Source: Anaspis maculata (taxonomy: Eukaryota; Arthropoda; Insecta; Coleoptera; Scraptiidae). Taken from it: a stretch of 64,000 nt of DNA. Below are positions 56,660 to 64,000 of this stretch, in pieces. A model generated the notes under the pieces. It was not told the origin of the DNA, searched no databases, and saw only the letters and a program-made list of their open reading frames with translations. A program made the position numbers and the translations under genes. Numbering within the stretch: the first letter of the stretch is position 1; each line of letters opens with the position of its first letter. The DNA lies in assembly GCA_949128115.1 (NCBI GenBank), contig OX421966.1:52511416-52575415 (forward strand), given 5' to 3'.

Positions 56660-56825
56660 GATGGTCTTTTTTCACTTTGCCGGAATAGAAAAAAATAAAC
56701 AAATTGGCAATTGTTTCCAGATTGTTTCTATGACTGCCAAAGTCAAAGCCACCTAATTTGTTACGAAGTGCACAATTAATGGTTTTCTAATTCAAATTCT
56801 ATTTGATGAAATTATTGAATGATTG

Positions 56826-56970
56826 TAAGTAAAATAGTATACATACTCTCGACGGTAAATACATCATTCCAGCTTCGGGCTAGAGCCTCCAGGCAAAGCC
56901 TGGAGGCTCTCTGTGCCCTCAGCAGTAATGATGTATTTCCCGTCTCGGTATGTAATATACTATTACTCGT
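56826..56970. mobile_element. Palindromic MITE with perfect central hairpin
   Basis: Outer arms ATAGTATACAT ... GTAAATACATCATT pair with AATGATGTATTTCCC ... ATGTAATATACTAT. The centre contains a perfect 12-bp stem with a 3-base loop (GAGCCTCCAGGC, AAA, GCCTGGAGGCTC). It lies about 170 bp upstream of the recombinase start. Confidence 0.75.
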
Positions 56971-56999
56971 TTATTGCTATTACCTACCTACTGTATTTC

Positions 57000-58040
57000 T
57001 AACTAAGAGCACATTTCATACTTTTTCGATCGAAGTCATCGTAGCTAGCTATGAAGGCTGCCAAATAATTTACGCATCAACGAAGTTTTTTTCCAAAGAC
57101 TGTTTTAAATTATGATAACAATAATACTTGATTATTTTTTGAGCTCCTTTTTGGTTCATTATAAGTTTCTGCCAAGAAAGCGTTTTACGTAAGTACCTGC
57201 CCGTTTAGTTTTTTTTTTTTAATTTGGAAGACTAGTTCATTGATTCCCTCAACTTCAAAGAAATTGATTGATTCTCTAAATAGTTACAATGATTTATACG
57301 TAACGTAATTACCGGTATACCCGTACCTTCATATGTATAAGTAAAAAAAAACAACCCTAATGTAAGCGTGAAAACTAAAACGTAGCACAAATCCTTGGTT
57401 CTTTTACCCCACTCAGTCACTATCGTTCAGATTTGTTCCATTTCTCGCATGCCCATCGAATCAGTTTTCATGCCTCCTATGCATCCTCCCTGAATTTATG
57501 AATAATATGAATATTCAACGCGTATCTTCCATGACCTGTAGCGTCTTGTAAACACGTTTAACAGGACACGTAGGTATGATGTAAAGTGCACACACATAAA
57601 ATACAATTTCACTATACTTTATACACTCTTCTTATAGGTAGGTACTCTATAAACAGGCTTTTGAGCTCTAAATTTCTAATATTATCCTTGAGTGCCACCG
57701 CGGTCGTCTTATCCCTCATTTGCATCACTCCTCCAAGTCCTCTCACGTTGTTATACCCATACTCTGTGCTCATACGTTCCTGCTTATTACATCCATGTGT
57801 ATAGTTTTAAGATTACAGTCACACAGATCCATCATTGTCACCGTCGATTACGTCTCGAAAACTCTTTGAAAATGCTCTCGAGTACTTTGGAGTGGCCAGA
57901 GAGAAATCGAGCACAGGGTCGGATTAGGCTAGGCTGGCAATAATCTTTGGCTTAGTGCTTTTGAAGCAATAAGCTCGCGCAAGTGATAATTTATATATCA
58001 GGGACGTATTTTAAGACCCCACCTTGACGCATTCTTTTTT
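57000..58040. other. Unassigned stretch
   Basis: A+T-rich, no foldback arms, no gene recognised. Confidence 0.3.
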
Positions 58041-58041
58041 C

Positions 58042-58500
58042 TCAAACGCGGCGACACCAGCACACTTCGTAGGTAGGTAGCAGTGGTTCTCCAGTTCGGG
58101 TTCCGCCCGACAAGACAGGTGTTAAACCAAAGCCAAATATTTTCGGATATGATGGACGACAACAATCTGTGTTGTTTTTTTCTTGTACCTTTACCTTCCT
58201 CTCTCTTTTTTTAGGAGCCACCTCCATTATCGACTCTGGCTCTGTTGTGGATTTGTAAAGAACCCTAATATGTTTTGATAAATAAGCTGGCGCAGTAGTG
58301 GGTCCCTCGACCCTTTTCAATATCGCGTTAGAATTCCGTATATCTCCCCGTTGCATCTGATTAACGTCATGGATTTCTATTATTGCCTTCTGGTCGGGGG
58401 CTTTAATTACGTCCATCACCATCGTGAAGAAGTCCACTCTTTGGCTGCTGGGAATGTTTTTTTATACTTCTCGAAGAAACGCAGCATCTGCGGGTGATTG
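58042..58500 (-). other. Unrecognised reading frame, possibly broken
   Basis: A minus-strand frame of 131 codons (58437-58042) is preceded in another frame by open text (HPQMLRFFEKYKKTFPAA) running to about 58500. The combination, with a lysine-rich segment (KKRERKVKVQEK), looks like degraded coding sequence, perhaps from a retroelement, but no family is recognised. It lies just outside the second solo LTR. Confidence 0.3.
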
Positions 58501-58774
58501 AGATGGTTTTTTTAGGTGCGTATGTGAAGATTTTAATTGGTAAGGCAATTAGTTGTACTTTATTGGTCGATGATCAAAGATTTTTATGTGAGTTTTGACT
58601 GAGCAAAGTTATGTCCAATTTGATCGAGAATAAAATAAAATTTTACAGGTTTATGGAAAACAAGCTCACTTTCAGATCAAGAAGTACTGCGCAGTTTGAT
58701 TTTTTCACATATCTATTTTCAATACTTCTGCTTTTCCAACTTTCCCGACCCCTCACCAATGCAAGGTAAAGTAT

Positions 58775-60829
58775 TGTTACGAGCGGCGATTCTGGATAAC
58801 GCACGCGATCTTTCTAGACTCTTCCCATTAGGTCGCAGTGTACGAGTGCTGAGCTTTGGACATTTCTGGAATAAAATAAACGCGATGGCTTGCGATTGAA
58901 ATTACATAGGAGACTTGAACGGTCGATCAGAAAACATCAGCTGAATTGGCGGAGGTGCCACATACCAGAACACGTGGAAAGCACGCGAAAGGTGTGTGAT
59001 TATCGGGAGTCGTCTAGAAATCGTATGCCGGCTCACCGTGGAATTTGCTGGAGGACCCGTGGAAGGTCGAGAACACAAGTCGAAGGCATATACAGGGTCC
59101 TGCAACAGTGCGTCGGGCTTTCCTAGCGCTCTTCCCTTACGAGATAGAGACAAAGGTGTTGTACATAATATTATTGATTTAAAAAGTTCTAACCAATGAA
59201 ATTATTTTCAACTATACAGGGTATTCCATTTTTGCGCTATAACAAAAACAAAGATTTTTTCAAATTAAATGCCCCACTTTCGATTTCATTTTCTTGTTCA
59301 GCTTTTCAAGCTCTATTACAAGCGTATTTTTGTCTTTTCAATTTGTGGCAGTGCTACCAATTGAAAGTTAAAAATTGAATTTTTTTGTAATTTCAAGGTT
59401 CGTTTTGAAAAATCGTAGGAGCCTCGTTTTTTGCAATCAACAAATGAAATTTGGCACAACAATAGTCGAATAAGAGGTGAATAACTTCATGACAAAAAAC
59501 TTTGGAATCAGTGATACAGGGTGTTCAGAATTTTTTTTCGAACTTCGCAAATTTCAAAATGCCATAAGTCATTTTTTTCAAACAAAATGCCTCCTATTTT
59601 ATTTGACCATTCGACAGCTTTTTTTCTCTTCTTTCATTTTTATCTGGGGTACCCTATCCCTAAATTTGATAATTTCCAAGATAATCGATAATTTTGATAA
59701 AAAGTGCTATTTATTGAAAATTTTTACGCCGGGCAGGCCATAGTGATCATCAACAAATGTCTGATTGACACTTTTTGCTTGGTTTGATGATAAGAACAAG
59801 TTTTTTTCATTGAATAGCTGCGCTAAATTCCAATCTGAAGAAAATGCTTGAAAAGAATTTTGTTGCCCGATGGAGAAGAGAAAATCCAAATCCAAATTGA
59901 GCTTAGTAAAGCGGTTTTCTCGACTTCAAAAAGCTTCGAACTGAAATTGAGAGGTGCGTTCATTTTGACACATGATTTTCTGTATCAGGACCTACTGAAG
60001 AACAATCATGAAAAATCCAAATAAACGACAATTTTTATCAAAATTATCGATTATCTCTGAAATTATGGAATTTAGGGGTAGGATACCCCTTGTAAAAATG
60101 GAAGAAAAAGAAGAAGAAAAAAGCTATCGAATGGTGTGATAATATATGGGACATTCTATTTGAAAAAAATGACTTATGGCATTTTGAAATCTGCGGAGTT
60201 CGAAAAAAAATTTTGCACCTCAAGTCTTTTGTCATAAAGTTATTCAGCTTCTGTTCGACTACCGTTATGCCAAATTTCTTTCCTTAATCCCAAAAAAACG
60301 AGGCCTCTACAATTTTTCAAAGTAAACCTTGAAATTATAAAAAATTTCAATTTTTAATTTTCAGTTGGCAGCACTGCCACAAATTGAAAAAACAAAAATA
60401 CACTTTCAATAGAGCTTAAAAAACTGAACAAGAAAATGAAATCAAAAGTGGGGCATTCCGTTACAAAAATCTTTTTTTTTTGTTATAGCGCAAAAATTGA
60501 ACACCCTTGTATAGTTGAAAATAATTTCATAAGGTAGAACTTTTCAAACTAATGATTTTATGTATGACACCTTTTTCTCTATTTTGCAAGGGCGCTAGGA
60601 AAGCCCGACGCACTGTTGCAGGACCCTGTATAAGCAGCACCGTCCCCGGCCTAGACAGTCAGTATTGAATACAAGCCGATAGACAGCGGATAGAAAGCGA
60701 AGTAGTAACCTGCGATATTCCAAGTAGATAATTGTTGGCGTGTATTTATTGTAGTACGCAGTATCAAGCAGTGTGTGTTTTGAAACGATCGTCTCAATTA
60801 TAATGAATCCGTACGCGAAATACGTAACA
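58775..60829. mobile_element. Second solo LTR, interrupted by a foldback
   Basis: Same LTR as at 40539: starts TGTTACGAGCGGCG, ends TACGTAACA, with a 4-bp duplication GTAT (58771-58774 and 60830-60833). Without the 1.54-kb insert it is about 515 bp. The insert lies exactly at the LTR TATA box, shown by comparison with the uninterrupted copy. Confidence 0.88.
59093..60628. mobile_element. Foldback element inside an LTR, 1,536 bp
   Basis: Ends CAGGGTCCTGCAACAGTGCG and its inverse, flanked by TATA (59089-59092 and 60629-60632). Arms of about 750 bp pair throughout (GGGCTTTCCTAGCGC, ATGCCATAAGTC and inverses), meeting near 59865. A second CAGGGT-type pair (TATACAGGGTATTCC at 59213 and ACACCCTTGTATAG near 60512) lies inside, so it may itself be nested. 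No transposase. Confidence 0.88.
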
Positions 60830-60929
60830 GTATTATCTTGTAGAAAAAATCGAGATTTCGTCGGAGATATCCATTTTGAGATCCACCCAAGACGATTTAA
60901 ACCATTTCTAAAAGGGTATCTGTCTGTTT

Positions 60930-61020
60930 TTAGCGCTCTTTCCCAAAAAATGAGAAAAAGGCGCTTTTAGCTTCACTTTGTCCGTTCGTCCGTCCGTCTG
61001 TCCGTCCGTCCGTACCCGGG
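60930..61020 (+). repeat. Dispersed repeat with (GTCC)n run
   Basis: AAAAAGGCGCTTTTAGC, then CACTTTGTCCG and a run of GTCC and GTCT units up to CCCGGGATAACTCCTCGG. Same family as at 4.4 kb; it borders the tandem array that follows. Confidence 0.65.
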
Positions 61021-61109
61021 ATAACTCCTCGGGAAAGAAATATATCGATGTGGTGTAAACGCTGATCAATAGTACATATGTCCAGGATGTCAAGTTGACT
61101 TTTAGTTTT

Positions 61110-62620
61110 TTGTTATTCTGCCGCCATCTTTGATCCGCCATTTTGAATTTCTCTAAAAGTGATCCGATTGAAATGAAATTTGCAGGCAATGTCAACCACA
61201 TCAAGATCTATCCAATTTTCGACAATTGATGTCCCGTCGCCATCTTGTATTCTCCATATTAAACATGTTTCGAAGTGATAGAACTAGGAAAATTATGCCT
61301 CAACGAAAAGAGATATCGATATGGTGCAAACGCCAATCGAATGCGTACGTGACCACCATATAAAGTTGACCAATGACTTTTGTCACTTGGCCGCCATCAT
61401 GGATCCGCCATTTTGAATTTCTCTGAAAGTAGTTTGATTCGAGTGAAATTCGCAGGCGATGTGAACTTCAATTGGATACATCCAATTTTCTACAATTGAT
61501 GCCCCGCCGCCATCTTGTATTCCCCACATTGAAATGTTTCAAAGTGACAGAACTAGGAGAATTATGCCTCAACGAAAAAATATATTGATGTGGTGCAAAC
61601 GCCAATCAAATGCGTACGTGACCACCATATGAAGTTGACCAAAGATTTTTCACTTAGCCACCATCTTTTATCCGCCATTTTAAATTTCTCTGAAAGTGGT
61701 CTGATTCGAGTGAACTTCGCAGGCGAAGTGAACTTCAATTAGATACATCCAATTTTCGACAATTGATGCCCCGCCGCCATCTTGTATTCTCCATATTCAA
61801 CATGTTTCAAAGTGATAGAACTAGGAGAATTATGCCTCAACGAAAAGAGATATCGATGTGATGCAAATGCCAATGAAGTGCGTACGTGTCCATCATATAA
61901 AGTTGACCAATGATTTTTGTCATTTGGCTGCCATCTTGATCCGCCATTTTGAATTTCTCTGAAAGTTGTCTGGTTCGAGTGAAATTTGCAAGCGATGTGA
62001 ATTTCAATTGGATACATCCAATTTTCGACAATTGATGCCCCGCCCGCCGTCATCTTGTATTCTCCATATTGAACATGTTTTAAAGTGATAGAACTAGAAG
62101 AATTATGCCTCAACGAAAAGAGATATCGATGTGGTGTAAACGCCAATGAAATGCGTACGTGTCCATCATATAAAGTTGACCAATGATTTCTGTCATTTGG
62201 CTGCCATCTTGATCCGCCATTTTGAATTTCTCTGAAAGTTGTCTGATTCGAGTGAAATTTGCAGGCGATGTGAATTTCAATTAGATACATCCGATTTTCG
62301 ACAATTGATGCCCCGCCGCCATCTTGTATTTTCCATATTGAACATGTTTCAAAGTGATAGGACTAGGAGAATTATGCCTCAACGAAAAGAGATATCAATG
62401 TGGTGCAAACGCCAATCGAATGCGTACGTGACCACCATATAAAGTTGACCAATGATTTTTTTCACTTGGCCGCCATCTTTGATCCGCCATTTTGAATTTC
62501 TCTGAAAGTGGTCCGATTTGAGTGAAATTCACAGGCGATGTGAACTTCATCAAAATACATCCGATTTTGGACAAATGATGCTCTGCTGCCATCTTGGCCG
62601 CCATATTGAAATTTCTTAAA
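61110..62620. repeat. 270-bp tandem array, about 5.5 copies
   Basis: ATCCGCCATTTTGAATTTCT recurs at about 61134, 61404, 61671, 61940, 62212 and 62483. Each unit continues with GACAATTGATGCCCCGCCGC, ATTATGCCTCAACGAAAAG and GCGTACGTG. It is followed by shorter units with TTGGCCGCCATATTGAAAT to about 62880, the inverse of the 12.5-13.3 kb array. Reading frames through it are repeat by-products. Confidence 0.92.
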
Positions 62621-63464
62621 GAAATAAATCAAATCACTAAAATAAATCACTAAAAGATTTTCATGAAGCTTGGGACTCACCTTTGTTTCGTATGATCATT
62701 TTTATTCTCCAGCCAAATTCCAACATTCTGCCGCCATCTTGGCCGCCATATTGAAATCTCTTATTAGTGGAACGATTTTCATGAAACTTGGACCCACCCT
62801 TGTCTATGGTACGATTATTTTGATTTTTGAGCCAAATTTCATGAATCTGGCGTTATTTTGGCCGCCATATTGAAATTTCTGCCCAAATAACGGTAGAACC
62901 CTAATTAACATCTTGCGTTCACTAATCCTTCAAAAAGGAAGTGCGCTACTGAGCCTCATGCCCATGAGGCATATTTGCTTGTTTGTTATTCATGATCGCT
63001 TTTTTTCGTGATTCCTTTCCTCGTTTCGTAAAACAAATTTTTTCCTAAATCTCCCATATCTTCCGAATGGTTTAACATATCGAGTTCCTTGTCGAGTTCG
63101 TTCTTTTAATAATCGAATCTTGAACAATCTTAACCAATAAAGAATGCACGGGTCGCGAATCTACTCACCTTTACGTTCTCATATCTTTGGATCTGTTTAA
63201 GGTATGTGTTGATTTTTTAATTGCATTGAAGTACCAATAGGGAACTTTGTATAGAGACCTTTGCAACAGTGTAACAGCAATTAAGAATCAATTGTTAATT
63301 GATTCACTTATACTGTTTAGACACCAGGAAAAAAATCTTGATTTGCTAATGCATTATCCTTTACAGCAGCCGAGAAACTTTTTTGTTTACGAAAATTTCC
63401 ATACATATACCTACAACCAGCAAAGCTAATAAGGCCAAAGCATTAGGAATTTTTTGGGTGAAAA
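62621..63464. repeat. Short GCCGCCATATTGAAA units, then unassigned sequence
   Basis: 62625-62880 holds two or three degenerate units of about 115 bp (GGAACGATTTTCATGAAACT). A small hairpin CCTCATGCCCATGAGG lies at 62953-62968. The rest is A+T-rich without a recognised feature. Confidence 0.5.
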
Positions 63465-63791
63465 AACTATCGATTTATTTTTTTATTCATAATTTACGGC
63501 CCATTCGTAACGTTGTGTCGGCCCATTTCCGCAACAAGGAAACCTAACACAGACACCGGTAAATGCTTTCCTCTACTATATCGGAAATTTTGCCGAACCC
63601 CTGTGTGTTACAACATAGGGTAGGGATTTTAACGACCACCAACATCGCATGGGGTCGGCACCATCGTTCGTATTTTACGTGCTATGCGACACGCTTGTTT
63701 TGCGGACGAAATTCGGGGCGCCTACAGTGAGACTCGAACCCGCGACCCCTGGAGTGGTAGTCAAACGCGCTGATCACCACACCACAAGCTC
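63465..63791 (-). mobile_element. tRNA-derived SINE
   Basis: On the minus strand the head reads GTGGTGTGGTGATCAGCG (A-box-like, 63769-63786) and GGGTTCGAGTCTC (B box, 63729-63741), the internal RNA polymerase III promoter of a tRNA. The flanking stems do not pair as an acceptor or full T arm, so it is not a functional tRNA. A body of about 230 bp follows (GGTGCCGACCCCATGCG, ATGGGCCGACACAACG) and ends in an A-rich tail near 63470. Confidence 0.75.
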
Positions 63792-63839
63792 ATCATTATT
63801 GATTTGAGACTCACAGTTTTTTAGATGTTATTTTTATTC

Positions 63840-64000
63840 TGACGCATCAATTTTGAAGAGCGCTCATGGCGCGGCATCGGGCTCCCTTTGAGGCTAGCTC
63901 TGTCTGTCTGTGGGTGTGTCTGTGATCCTCCACGATAACTGCCGAACCGTTGATCCGATTGACTTGAAATCCGGTATGCAGACATGGTTTTATTGTCCAA
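63840..64000. repeat. Dispersed CTGTCTGT repeat, second copy
   Basis: Same block order as 48340-48490: CTGTCTGTCTGTG, CACGATAAC, GATCCGATTGACTTGAAAT, CAGACATGGTTT. It runs off the window end. Confidence 0.65.

Noticed and set aside
61739..62290. A 183-residue frame with internal repeats as a repeat protein
   Set aside because: It is the translation of two tandem 270-bp units; the frame is lost in neighbouring units.
61110..62620. CRISPR-like array
   Set aside because: The units are 270 bp, contiguous and diverge gradually; no short repeat with unique spacers, and the DNA is eukaryotic.
63720..63791. A tRNA gene on the minus strand
   Set aside because: The A and B boxes are clear, but the acceptor and T stems do not pair and a body with an A-rich tail follows; a tRNA-derived SINE explains it better.

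Overview
The window looks like arthropod, most likely insect, nuclear DNA. The evidence is a tandem array of gustatory-receptor-like exons with GT splice donors, a spliced tyrosine recombinase gene, Ty3/gypsy and piggyBac remnants, solo LTRs, a tRNA-derived SINE and very dense inverted-repeat transposons. Nothing fixes the order of insect; a hemipteran would fit but this is a guess. No prokaryotic feature is present.

Layout. 1-4.2 kb is a 440-bp satellite with two monomer types. 4.4-6.6 kb holds small repeats. 6.9-9.8 kb carries receptor exons A and B with short upstream promoter-like modules. 10.2-19.5 kb is repeats: a foldback element, short tandem arrays, a three-level nest of inverted-repeat elements (13.8-17.5 kb) and a broken Ty3/gypsy pol on the minus strand. 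20.4-26.9 kb carries receptor exons C and D, near copies of B and A; their flanks have been invaded by a 2.1-kb foldback, a 0.67-kb inverted-repeat element, a Transib-like element sitting on the splice donor of exon D, and a 117-bp MITE. 27-34.6 kb holds more foldbacks, one with a piggyBac remnant inside its arm. 35.1-37.1 kb carries receptor exons E and F, only 206 bp apart. 40.5-42.2 kb has a solo LTR and a gypsy integrase remnant. 42.2-52.9 kb is mostly large palindromic elements. 55.4-56.7 kb is an intact two-exon tyrosine recombinase gene of about 403 residues. 58.8-60.8 kb is a second solo LTR whose TATA box was hit by a foldback. 60.9-62.9 kb is a 270-bp tandem array, and a SINE lies at 63.5-63.8 kb.

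Main biology. All six receptor exons lie on the minus strand, code for 286-293 residues, end at the same alignable position in phase 0 and lack the last part of a seven-helix receptor. I found no C-terminal exon between them. The simplest reading, which is an inference, is one alternatively spliced gustatory receptor locus: several promoter-bearing large first exons joined to shared C-terminal exons further downstream (leftward), as known for Drosophila Gr39a and Gr28b. Around this locus roughly a quarter of the window is long-arm inverted repeats, many with CAGGGT...ACCCTG ends flanked by TATA or TA. Their nesting gives a relative order of insertion events.
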